A DNA stretch of 64,000 bases, from positions 38,161 to 102,160 of the forward strand of contig ARYC01000529.1 of assembly GCA_000711775.1 (NCBI GenBank). The letters are read 5' to 3'. Below the pieces are notes generated by a model. That model saw only the letters and a list, made by a program, of their open reading frames with translations, was not told the origin of the DNA and searched no databases. The position numbers and the translations under genes are program-made. Positions within the stretch are counted from its first letter, which is position 1; every line of letters begins with the position of its first letter. Shown one piece after another: positions 24,305 to 32,640 of the stretch. The stretch is from Oxytricha trifallax (lineage: Eukaryota > Ciliophora > Spirotrichea > Sporadotrichida > Oxytrichidae).

Positions 24305-24784
24305 TTGAGCATTTAGGTTGTGAATTTGGTACACATCCAGCAAGTCAAGTAGAATTCTAACCGCGTTATCACATTCTTCAGGTATTTGGCCTTACTCATG
24401 CTGTTCTTAAACTCTTCACTCATGCTTTTCTGTTCCTTAATTTCCTCCACTTGCTTTTGACCTGCCATCACCTGAGAGTGTCCCTTGCCAGTATGCTTTT
24501 GAGAATCTTGCAAACTGCAGTGTGAAGCATCACCATCACTTGAACCTGATCCCTGAATCTCCTGGTCTCGACCAGAGCACGAGCCAGCGTAGATGTTTTA
24601 GTCGGAGTGGTCATGGAGATCCGGTATCTACTTACTGATAAATCTCTCAACTCTGGTTTGGTCCTTGGCATCATGAGCTTAGAGGGCTCCACCCACACAG
24701 CCTTTCTTGGAGGTCGTTTTCAATGATAACCTTTGCGTGAATGGCTTCTAGATGGCTTAGGCCTTGATGATGTCTTTTACATAG
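24305..24784 (-). CDS. MDS-like coding segment, unknown protein
   Basis: The minus strand reads open for about 155 codons with TAA/TAG as glutamine. The first half contains Lys/Thr/Gly-rich and Ser/Gly/Asp-rich stretches; the second half ends in a Glu/Lys-rich helix (QVEEIKEQKSMSEEFK) and a short hydrophobic Trp/Cys-containing tail near 24310-24350. An alternative frame is open over 24468-24740 and looks plausible for the first half, so a one-base break near 24600 is possible. Both edges drop abruptly into AT-rich DNA, as expected of an MDS. It follows other minus-strand segments at 25.1-25.7 kb in the order expected of one gene. Confidence 0.5.
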
Positions 24785-25139
24785 TAAATATTCAAAAATT
24801 AGCCAAAATGTATATTATTAGCTCGAAATATTTAATAACTTAATTTTTAAAATAATTATACTTTCATTTATTTAACTAATGTTAGTAGTTATTCTAATTA
24901 ATTTTATTACAATAAATATTGCTTATTTTTTAATCTTATATTCGTGATTGGGTACAAATTTATTTAGTAATATTATTAATTCTTTTATAAAACTGGACAG
25001 ATCTTCAATTAAATTGTAAGTTCATATAATACTAAAATAAATTACTCACATATATTACTCTAACAAGCATAACTCCTGATAATTATAAATAAAATTAAAT
25101 AAGTTTATATCATTTGATTATTTAACCATTCCCTGGTAA

Positions 25140-25253
25140 ATCTAAGTAATTTTACTGAATGTTCTCCCTTTCCCAGCGGTGCCTGCTGCTTCTGTTGTTG
25201 AAGACCCTTGCTCTGATTCTAATATGACTCCATTGCTAATTTCAAAGTTTTAT
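25140..25253 (-). CDS. Small MDS, part of minus-strand gene
   Basis: About 37 codons rich in Glu/Gly/Ala/Thr (EQGSSTTEAAGTAGKG) with G in the first position of more than a third of codons. It joins in frame to the next segment when one copy of the TTTTAT repeat and the AT-rich insert between the copies are removed. The left edge near 25140 runs into AT-rich DNA. Confidence 0.55.
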
Positions 25254-25278
25254 TATTTAATTAAATTATAAATTTTAT
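25248..25278 (-). other. Candidate IES with 6-bp pointers TTTTAT
   Basis: TTTTAT occurs at 25248-25253 and again at 25273-25278, bordering a 19-bp insert made only of A and T. Deleting one pointer plus the insert (25 bp) fuses the two flanking minus-strand coding segments without a stop and keeps coding bias on both sides. This is the organisation of a non-scrambled internal eliminated sequence. Confidence 0.55.
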
Positions 25279-25720
25279 ATGGCGTCTTAGGGAGCGTTGT
25301 TCATCAACAAGCAGGAGTTAGTTTCAGCTAGTTGCAAATTTAGTGGCAGTTTAAAGATAAAGATGCCTTCCCCGCTCTTGTTTATTGAGTTGTATCGAGT
25401 TAGTCTGCATGAAAACAGATTTCTCATGACGGACTCCTCTGGAACTAAAAGCTATTCTCTACTGTTTTACCATCCTGAGAGTGCGTGTGGATAAGGGGTT
25501 GGTTTGAAGCATTTCGATAAGTAGTGCTTGTATTATCTAGACATTCCACCGTAAGTTGTAATGTAGAACCTCTGCACCAGGGGATGCAGCTTCGTGATAG
25601 CTGTTGAGATGCAGCGGTTAACCTCGGGCTTGAGCAAGCAGTACTGAGAATGCTTCTTATATCTTATTTTATGGAATAACAGAGTCCTTAAGAATTTGTG
25701 CTGACATTCATGATTGATCG
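25273..25720 (-). CDS. MDS-like coding segment, unknown protein
   Basis: The minus strand is open for about 145 codons from just after a TGA near 25722 to the TTTTAT pointer. It has strong coding features: Cys, Trp, Pro, His and Arg are well represented, as in a KPEVNRCISTAITKLHPLV stretch and an FKPTPYPHALSGW stretch. A plus-strand frame (25279-25647) is also open but its composition looks like an antisense shadow. The upstream DNA contains GTAAGT...TTTCAG (about 25769-25787), so an intron boundary is possible. Protein family not recognised. Confidence 0.5.
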
Positions 25721-26417
25721 TATCTTTATTCAGTCAAATCATGGTACAAATTGGAAGCACGGAAATCCTGAAATACAAAAACTTACAAAAAATATATAAA
25801 CTTGAATAATTTTTATAATTTAATTAAAAAAATTTGTTTGATATTTTTGATTATTATATTTATTTGGGGTAAAAGTTTTATATTTTTGTTATTTGGTCCG
25901 AATCTTAATTTATTAATATACAATTTATTAATAAAATAAATTAATTCAAATTGATGAATTAATATTACATTGAGTTTCTATCAAATTTAAATGATATTTA
26001 TTCGTGCTTTTTTATTATATAATAATAATTATGTAATCCTTAAAATATAATTAGTTTTTAAGTTTTGTTGATTATTAGGAATTAATTTAATATTTAGACT
26101 TTTTCTAAGACTATTAATAAATGAAATGTAAATTTAGTAGAAAAGTAATTACATTCTTATTTTAATTCTTAAATTATTCATTTAAAACAATAATTAAATA
26201 AAATAATATAATTATTGGTAGCAAGTGATAAAAAATATATATTAATTTTGCTACTTGGTACCAAAGTAATATTTAAAAATACTAAAATTTAAACAATTTA
26301 TTAAATAACATTATAATACTCATTGAATCTTGCTTCTATAAAGTTTTATATTTCTGAAACTATAATATGTTCCAGATTTTTTTTCTATTTTGATTGATTG
26401 AGTACGGACTTTCTCGA

Positions 26418-26868
26418 TCATTTAATGGGGTTCAGCCCAGGCATGATCAAGTTGATCTGCTCCTCTAAGCATTGTTATCTCTCCACTCTACAGGAATTAG
26501 TTGTGATAGTCTTCTTTGTGTTTGTATTTAAGATCTTTATTTTTTTATCAGGATTTTTTTGTGCAGATAATGGGATTTAGATAATAATCATGTAGCTAGT
26601 TATAGTTGTACTTGTTACTGGAAGAATAGTCACGAATTTTTGAGGCACTCACTCTCGTGCATTTAATGCATAATATTAATGATCTTTGAGCATGTTTAGC
26701 AACTTCTATAAAGGGTTATTACTGACTCAATCTCTGAAACTATTTGGTGTGTAATATGACGAGTAGATGATGTGATACCTATTGTTATTAATTCTTGTTG
26801 GAGTTAGTGGTAGTGTTTATATAATTAGTTTTATTGCTGAATTTATCGTTAAGACTCCCTTAATACAT
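26418..26868 (-). CDS. Gene start with one frame break, unknown protein
   Basis: ATG at 26868-26866 follows an in-frame TGA. The frame is Asn/Gln/Ser/Thr-rich at first, including a run of four glutamines from TAA/TAA/CAA/TAG near 26800, then mixed. At a run of seven A (complement of 26546-26552) the coding signal moves by one base and continues, Lys/Thr-rich, to TGA at 26420-26418. The plus strand is open as well but is Cys/Phe-rich like an antisense frame. Probably an MDS or exon in the same minus-strand series as 24.3-25.7 kb. Confidence 0.4.
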
Positions 26869-27059
26869 GATTTATGCTCATTTACTTTGAGTTAGCTTTC
26901 GCTGTTTCAAGTACTATAAATTCAAAAGTCAATAAATTGTTTTTTAAGAAAAAATATATTAAGTTAGTGAAGCTAATATTCATGGATATTTATATTAAAT
27001 GGCATTATAAAACTTACTCTTGAGTGTTTGGAATAATACAAAGGTAGTTAGTTGTTGTT

Positions 27060-27410
27060 ATATAAAGTTTATTTATTAATTAATAGATTCTTAATCTTTC
27101 TTCTTTACCTCCAAGTTTCTTGAGTCTTGGCGGTGTTTGATTTTAATCATGATAGGCGTTGTTGCCATTAGATTTTTATTGCTAAGATCTCTTGATGCTC
27201 TTATCACGAAGAAAAGTTCCCATTAGCACCAGTATTAAATGAGCCAAATTTAATACTTGAAACAAATTACGCCATCGAATTTTTGCCATTTATATTTTTT
27301 CTGGTTTAGCTTGAAGAAATTTATTTTAAATCGAGAGAATTCTTCCTCCTTATCACTGCTGAGTTTTTGAAGGTTACTTATTCTTTATTTCAGAAGTTTT
27401 CAGGGTTCAA
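27060..27410 (-). CDS. Coding segment with one frame break, unknown
   Basis: Two minus-strand frames, about 27210-27370 (Ser/Lys/Asn/Gly-rich) and about 27070-27230 (Lys/Asn/Gln-rich with a PPRLKKLGGKEE motif), meet near 27215 where an ATG lies in the second frame. Both show Gln encoded by TAA/TAG. They could be one gene with a shift or two exons. No family recognised. Confidence 0.35.
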
Positions 27411-28019
27411 TAATCTGTTAATATCTAGTTTCTTTAAATTATGTCAATATGTAAATTAATATATTCATAACGATAACATAAGCCGTTGTTTACATTTATT
27501 CTACAACTTACAAAATACGCTCAAATTCTGCTCTAGGGGTTTTATTAAAAATATTTTTATAATTTTCTAACTTCAATCCATTTTATATAATAATGAATTG
27601 TCGATAAATTTTATAATTATTATCAGATAAGTTATTCTATCTCAAAGTTTCGGATTTTGGTTGTGTATTTTTAGACCCATTATCTGGTTTTACATAATCT
27701 GATTAAAATATCATCCTAATATAATTTATGCATGGAAACAATGATTATTCAATAATCTAAACATATAAACTGAAATATTCATAATTTTTAATTAAAATAA
27801 ACTATACCAAATCTTAATAATATATAAGATTCATAGAAAATTATTGTAAATTTGTTCCCTGGTCTCTTTGCTTATTAAATTAAAATAAACTTATTGTTGA
27901 TAATTAATAAACAAATAGGTAAATTGACATAAATCAAATAAAACCCAAGAATTTTGAAGGCGTAACTCTCATGTATTTGGTCAGCGTTTAATAGTAGTTA
28001 CATTTTAAAAAGATCAGAT

Positions 28020-28185
28020 TAAAAAGTGCATAAACTGTACAATATTTGGCTTACAATATGAACAACTTGTACATTGTACATTGTACAATTTAATTAAATT
28101 ATTAATTATTATTTAATATTGTAAAGTCATAATGTACAGTGAACAGCTTGTACATTCTTAGGGAGGTAGACTGTACAAATAGGTA
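28020..28185. repeat. Cluster of TGTAC/TTGTACAA palindromic motifs
   Basis: The TGTAC core occurs at least seven times in about 150 bp, including CTTGTACATTGTACATTGTACAAT (28067-28090), and CTGTACAA, ATGTACAG and TTGTACAT elsewhere in the cluster. The arrangement is palindromic and unlike the flanking AT-rich DNA. It may be a protein-binding array, a degenerate repeat or the end of an unidentified element. Confidence 0.5.
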
Positions 28186-28254
28186 AGTGATTAGAATCTC
28201 ATGAAAATGTGATATGTAATGTACTTTTAGATTTTATTAATTAATGCAATGTTT

Positions 28255-28342
28255 ATTCTAATGTCTAAAGCACCTAACCTGATCCTCTCCATCTCCCTCA
28301 CACCTGAACATCTTTGTGTCTATCTCCAGTACATTAGACTCA
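28255..28342 (-). CDS. Small MDS-like coding segment
   Basis: About 29 minus-strand codons with exceptionally strong coding bias (Glu/Asp/Gly/Val/Cys/Arg, for example KMFRCEGDGEDQVRCF), bounded by AT-rich DNA on both sides. It is too short for any family call. It probably belongs to the minus-strand gene series at 24.3-27.4 kb as its most 5' visible piece, or to an unrelated gene. Confidence 0.45.
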
Positions 28343-28486
28343 GTTAAAATTGTAGAGCTTAACGAATTGTATAAATTAATAAAAGAGCAATAAAAAATCA
28401 ATTAGGGAGTGTGAGATTTTTTAATTAATATTTTAATACTAAATTTGATAATCTTAATCAATTAATTTAAGCATTGTTTATTAAAA

Positions 28487-28540
28487 AAAAACTAGTCTTC
28501 ATGAGTATCGAACTCTGATCAATGGATTAAAAGCCTCATT
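28487..28540 (-). pseudogene. tRNA-Lys(UUU)-like sequence, 3' half, interrupted by TBE
   Basis: On the minus strand this reads, from the TBE edge, an anticodon-loop-like CTTTTAA, then a B-box-like AGAGTTCGATACTC T-arm, an acceptor-like ATGAAGAC and a T tract (pol III terminator-like, at about 28483-28491). The missing D-arm part, GGTAAGCGGAT, lies on the far side of the TBE (32592-32607). Joining the flanks across the transposon gives a sequence close to an elongator tRNA-Lys. The anticodon and acceptor stems are imperfect, so it is probably a pseudogene. Confidence 0.5.
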
Positions 28541-28668
28541 CAAAACCCCAAAACCATATCAGTTGTTTGATTGAGTTTTTGATTGATAAAAGTAGACTAT
28601 TAGCGCATACTTTATTAGGGTTTTAATAGGGTTTATGTAGGGGTTTAATGTTAAATATTAGTAATATA
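28541..28668 (+). repeat. TBE left terminal inverted repeat
   Basis: Starts with a telomere-like C4A4 tract and is matched in reverse complement by about 32465-32591. Differences cluster after the first 17 bases. The transposase start codon (28648) lies inside the repeat. Confidence 0.85.
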
Positions 28669-29722
28669 TGTGAGTATATGCGAGTTTTGGGGTCTGTTTA
28701 TGACAGTGAGTATATAGATTTATTGTTTAAGATGCGATATGGATGTGAGGAATATAATGATCAACTCAAACCTATCCTTAATTACACGTCTATAGCAAGG
28801 CTACTCCATAAATCTCCTGCAACTGTGAGGTCTCACTGCCTATTAGCATTGAATTTAATGAGATAGCATCTTAATTCTAAACCTAAGAGACCCTTAAAAT
28901 TTTAGAAGCATCATATTGAATATCTTATTAATGATAAGACTCTTAAATACTGGGCTAATCTCTCTCTAGCCTAGAGGCTGTGATGTTTCATCGCCAATTT
29001 CCTGAGCTTCACATATCTGCTTAATCGAGAGCGAACATATATAAAAAGAACGGAATATCTTACAAGACAGTCAATCGCATTAAGAGAGTGAATGACTTTA
29101 ATGTTCCATTTTATAAGAATAATTTAAATTATATATTCGATTAAATGCAGAGGTCTTAAGAGCATCATTTAAAGTTCATACACGCTGATTAAGCTATATT
29201 TACATTCAATACCTTCATATCAAGGTCTTGGTATAAGAGGTACAGCAACATTGAAGTATATTATTAAAAGGTTAAGGCTTAAACTCATGCAATACTTGGT
29301 GGAATAAGCGAAGATAATGGCCTCGAGACTTATGTTATCCATCCTCGCTCAATAAAGACCGAATAATACAATAAGTTCCTACAATAGCATAGAGATAAGT
29401 ACGCCGACTAAGAGACTATCTGTTTGTAGATAACTTATCTGTCCATAAAACTAAAGACACAAGGAAAGAATATGAAAGGCTAAACATAACACTGTATTTA
29501 ATGTTCCCTACAGCCCTTAGTTCAATGGAATTGAATTATATTGGGGGTTATTGAAAGGCCATTATAAGAAATTACTGCTCTACCATCTGATGCATGATTA
29601 AAGATAAATACAGTCGATTTATTAAGAGTGCTGCTAAGAGAGTCAGCGATGAGAAAGCAAAAGTATGCGCAAGAGAAGGGAGATTTTGTGTATTTAAATA
29701 AGTATTAGATTTAAACTAATGA
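28648..29722 (+). pseudogene. TBE transposase (42-kDa-type, DDE superfamily), frameshifted
   Basis: ATG at 28648 opens an N-terminal DNA-binding region with a helix-turn-helix-like stretch (TSIARLLHKSPATVRSH, about residues 50-66). Compared with the second TBE copy at 63.8 kb, one G is missing near 28975, giving a premature TGA at 28981. The frame then continues through the first catalytic Asp (FIHADQ, about 29180) to a second Asp region (about 29430; shift nearby), and after another shift near 29490 the C-terminal catalytic motif FNGIELYWGLLKGHYKK is seen at 29520-29580. The reading ends in TGA at 29720. TAA/TAG encode Gln throughout. The copy cannot encode an active enzyme as written. Confidence 0.85.
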
Positions 29723-29728
29723 ATAAGT

Positions 29729-30515
29729 TCAAATATTAAATTTGCCCGTAAAGGGATTTGGCTTCTCTTTCTTTTCTTCCTCTTAAGGCTTGTTTGGGCC
29801 CATGTTTTTTCTCTTAGAGTCAGCCCCTGCATCTATGTTCATCTCGTCTGGCTTTTAGAAATTTTTGTAGAGTCTCTTACTCAATTCAATCTTTAATTGA
29901 GACTTTCCCTCTCTATTTAATTTGCTGCGCTCTTTCATCAAGTATATCGCAGTACTAGGTTTTCTATAAAGTTAGATGACTAAGCTTAATTGAGATGAAA
30001 GGATGCTTTTGAAGTTCCTAAAGCCACATATCACTTATTTTAATACCTTGCTTCTCTTTTTCTTCAGGAGAGATGCTGTATCGTTTCTTGTAAGCTTCTT
30101 AAATAACTTCATTTAAGTAATCAGGTTTCAGAGTTGCAAGAACACCAAAGAAAAAGTTTCTCTCCGGCAACTTATTAGAGAGCTGTAGCTTTGATGGAAG
30201 GTCGAGAGCTACGTCTGGATCACTCATAGCATCGTCATATAGGTTTGTCACTGATATTTCAGGGTAGTTAGGTATCTCGATTATCCTAATTTCAATAGAC
30301 TTAAAAGCTTTTTCTCTTCACTCAGTAAGGCTTTTAAGAATGAGATTTTAGTTCCCTCCTAAGTCGCAAGAACAATCCAACTATAATGGATTTATTAATT
30401 TACTTAAGAACTTACCTTGCTATACCAAATATCTATAAAGGTCCTCTTTACTTCGAAATTTTCCTATTAAATCTTGAGATTAAATTCTCTTCATTGCATC
30501 ATTCATAGACTCCAT
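29729..30515 (-). pseudogene. TBE 22-kDa-type ORF, function unknown, damaged
   Basis: ATG at 30515-30513 on the minus strand starts a Lys/Gln/Leu-rich protein that continues in one frame, apart from an in-frame TGA at 30320-30318, to about 29860. There a shift is needed to reach a Lys/Glu/Pro-rich tail that ends in TGA at 29731-29729. It is tail-to-tail with the transposase, whose stop lies 7 nt away, and head-to-head with the kinase gene. The family is known only from TBE elements; no catalytic motif is visible. A GTAAG...TATAG stretch at 30381-30415 was considered as an intron but the unspliced frame continues better. Confidence 0.7.
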
Positions 30516-30983
30516 CTTGCTTCCTCTTTCTAGAAATGTTAATGAAATTTAAAATTATGGATATCCATTCTAAGTTTATTAAAATCTTACTACTAAATAG
30601 GGAGGACCTACTGGAGGTCAACCTTGAAAAGATATGCGGAGAAGCATTGAAAAACTTGCTCCAAGTTTCACAGATTGATTTCCATTTTTATCAATCTATC
30701 TCCATTAAATTGCTCCTAATAATGTTTAATTATTTTAGGAGGTCCTCCAAATTAAGTTCAAACTTGATTTGGAGGACCTCCTAGAGAAACAAAACTTCAT
30801 TAGGAGTATTTTATTTTACTAAAATGTATAAAATTCTCATTAAATATGTCAACTTATAGTCTTTTATGGTTAGTTCATTTTCTTACCTCTCAGCAGAAAT
30901 CTACCAGTGTCTTATACTCTACTATTATAGTTTTTAAAGGTAGATTTTATCATTATCATAATAAAATATATCATAAAACTAAA
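30516..30983. promoter_or_regulatory. TBE divergent intergenic region with nested hairpins
   Basis: This spacer separates the head-to-head 22-kDa ORF and kinase gene. It contains a long hairpin (30737-30782), an AGATTGAT/ATCAATCT stem around 30672-30697, and dyads such as CTCCTAAT..ATTAGGAG. A bidirectional promoter would be expected here from gene order; no specific promoter element is identified. Confidence 0.4.
30737..30782. repeat. 46-bp near-perfect palindrome inside TBE
   Basis: AGGAGGTCCTCCAAAT at the left pairs with its complement at the right; the inner AAGTT/AACTT extends the stem to about 22 bp with one mismatch and a 2-nt loop. It lies in the divergent promoter spacer of the TBE. 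Confidence 0.85.
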
Positions 30984-32430
30984 ATGAGCGCTATCCTTTT
31001 GCATTACACTTTACTGTTATAAAGTCAATAAAAGTTATCATTCCAGCAACCAAGAAAATTAGAGACAAGAGACGTTTCTACTCAGTGGGAGCCTACTTAT
31101 GACAACTTTGACCAGTCTAGCTTTGAGATATTAATATAATGTAAGTAGGAGGTTATCAAAGAAGCTGTGCAAATTGAGGAGGAGGTTAAACAACCCGCTC
31201 TAGAGCATTAATAAATACCAGGCAAAGTTGACTATTAATGCAAAGAATGCAATAAAGTTTTCCCTTGCAAGTCAACTTATAAGAGACACTTGAAAGATTT
31301 ACACAACGATATGCCAAGGTTATAATCTCAAGCATTAAAAGAAAGATAGGAAGTATATCTGTGAGTTCTGTGAGAAGCCATATTCTCATACTAGAGACCT
31401 CAAAGTGCACTTAAAGAAAAAGCACAACTAAAGTTTTGTCTTTATTCATGAACCTACAGGGAATAGATTCCTCTAAAAGAGGAGATCAAGAAACCCAGTG
31501 GAGTCTCTTAGAGTTGAAGTCTAGAAGTAAGTAATAATTAAGAAAGCAGTCAAGAACTTTCCAGTCTCTGAGATCAATAAAATCATGGTTAAAATAGAGA
31601 CAATGAAGATTCCTATATTAAAAATCATTGACTTAGATTCTTGCCTAGAAAGCTACTTCACTCTTGAAGATAAAATAGAGAAGAGAGTCATTACTGATGA
31701 CTAATATGCTTACAAGATATATCCTTTCAATTACTTCCTTGCTGATGACAAGTTCCAAATGGAATTTGCTAATGAGTATTATGCTCTTTAAAAGGCAAAG
31801 TTAAATGAGTGCAGGCATATCATCTAGCTTGATGCTATTTTACTTGGTAAAGATCATGTAGCCTTCAGGCTTCCTTTACTTGAAATGACTTACAGAGAAT
31901 TCTTATCTGACAATAGATGTCAGAGATAAATTAGCTAGATAGTATAGCAGATAGTTGAAGGGATTGAAGAGCTTCACAAGCTAGGTTATGTTCATAGAGA
32001 CTTAAAGCCAGAGAACATCATGATGAACTTTCAGCCTCTTAGAGTTTATATTATTGACTTCAACAGAGCTCAAAGAGTGCAAGCCTCTGCATAAGGAAAT
32101 GTATACGGCACTCCTAGATATTTCCCAGAGAGAGAGGATTGGAGAGATGGAGACACTTAATGGGATATCTGGGCTCTAGCAGTAATAATAATAGAGAGCG
32201 ACATGCCAAGAAACGATTACTTTAGCTGCAGGGGTGAGAGAGATTCTAAGCAGAGAATCAAACAATATCTCGATAAAAATAAAATAAATGGAGGTCTCAG
32301 AGAACTTGCATACTCAACTATTATCAAGCCAAGCTAAGAGAATTAACAAACAATAGAAACAATCAAACATCAACTTAGAAAGATAAAATTCAGAGAACTG
32401 CCACATGACTCTAAGCTTATGTTTGTGTGA
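30984..32430 (+). pseudogene. TBE zinc-finger protein kinase (57-kDa-type), one frameshift
   Basis: ATG at 30984. Two C2H2 fingers follow an acidic N-terminal region: C-x2-C-x12-H-x4-H at about 31239-31300 and again at about 31360-31425. A one-base shift lies between them (about 31321-31345). After a Lys-rich linker comes a protein kinase domain: a YAYK lysine, a Glu-rich helix, the catalytic loop HRDLKPENI (about 32000), DFN in place of DFG, then GTPRYFPERE and DIWALAV. The stop is TGA at 32428. About 480 codons agrees with the 57-kDa size known for TBE1. The DFN change at the metal-binding loop makes catalytic activity uncertain. All TAA/TAG codons are sense. Confidence 0.9.
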
Positions 32431-32464
32431 AATATTTTAAAAACTCGCTTGTTATACTCACTTA

Positions 32465-32591
32465 AAATACTAATATTTAAACATTAAACCCCTACATAAA
32501 CCCTATTAAAACCCTAATAAAGTATGCGCTAATAGTCTACTTTTATCGATAAAAAACTCAATCAAACTAATAAAAGGGTTTTGGGGTTTTG
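32465..32591 (-). repeat. TBE right terminal inverted repeat
   Basis: Reverse complement of the left end, finishing GGTTTTGGGGTTTTG at 32577-32591. It includes the AGTCTACTTTTATCGATAAA block corresponding to left-end 28587-28604. Confidence 0.85.
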
Positions 32592-32640
32592 ATCCGCTTA
32601 CCATTTGTTTTAATGAATAATATTAACTTTCTATTATCTA
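32592..32640 (-). pseudogene. tRNA-Lys-like sequence, 5' half, displaced by TBE
   Basis: Minus strand reads towards the TBE as ...ATTCATTAAAACAAATGGTAAGCGGAT, in which TGGTAAGCGGAT resembles a tRNA D-arm and the start of the anticodon arm (A-box-like GGTA.GCGGAT). With the 3' half at 28487-28540 it would form one tRNA-like unit. The 5' acceptor strand is poorly conserved. Confidence 0.4.

Larger units (their letters stand above)
28541..32591. mobile_element. TBE-class telomere-bearing transposon, full length, degenerate
   Basis: The left end begins CAAAACCCCAAAACC at 28541 and the right end is its reverse complement finishing at 32591; these are C4A4 telomere-type termini. Terminal inverted repeats run about 125-130 bp and share a TAGGGTTTTAATAGGGTTT tract. 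The length of 4051 bp and the three genes (DDE transposase, a 22-kDa-type ORF on the opposite strand, and a zinc-finger protein kinase) match the TBE family of Oxytricha. The flanking trinucleotides are ATT (28538-28540) and ATC (32592-32594), near the ANT target usual for TBEs but not identical. All three genes carry frame damage in this copy. Confidence 0.92.

Noticed and set aside
25279-25647. Plus-strand 122-codon ORF starting MASQGALF
   Set aside because: The minus strand of the same interval has better residue composition and joins in frame to the next segment through TTTTAT pointers; the plus frame is probably an antisense shadow.
26398-26759. Plus-strand Cys/Phe-rich frames
   Set aside because: Composition typical of an antisense frame; the minus strand shows Asn/Gln/Lys-rich coding bias.
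30381-30415. 35-nt intron in the TBE 22-kDa ORF
   Set aside because: The unspliced frame continues into the well-conserved downstream protein, whereas the spliced frame ends soon after.
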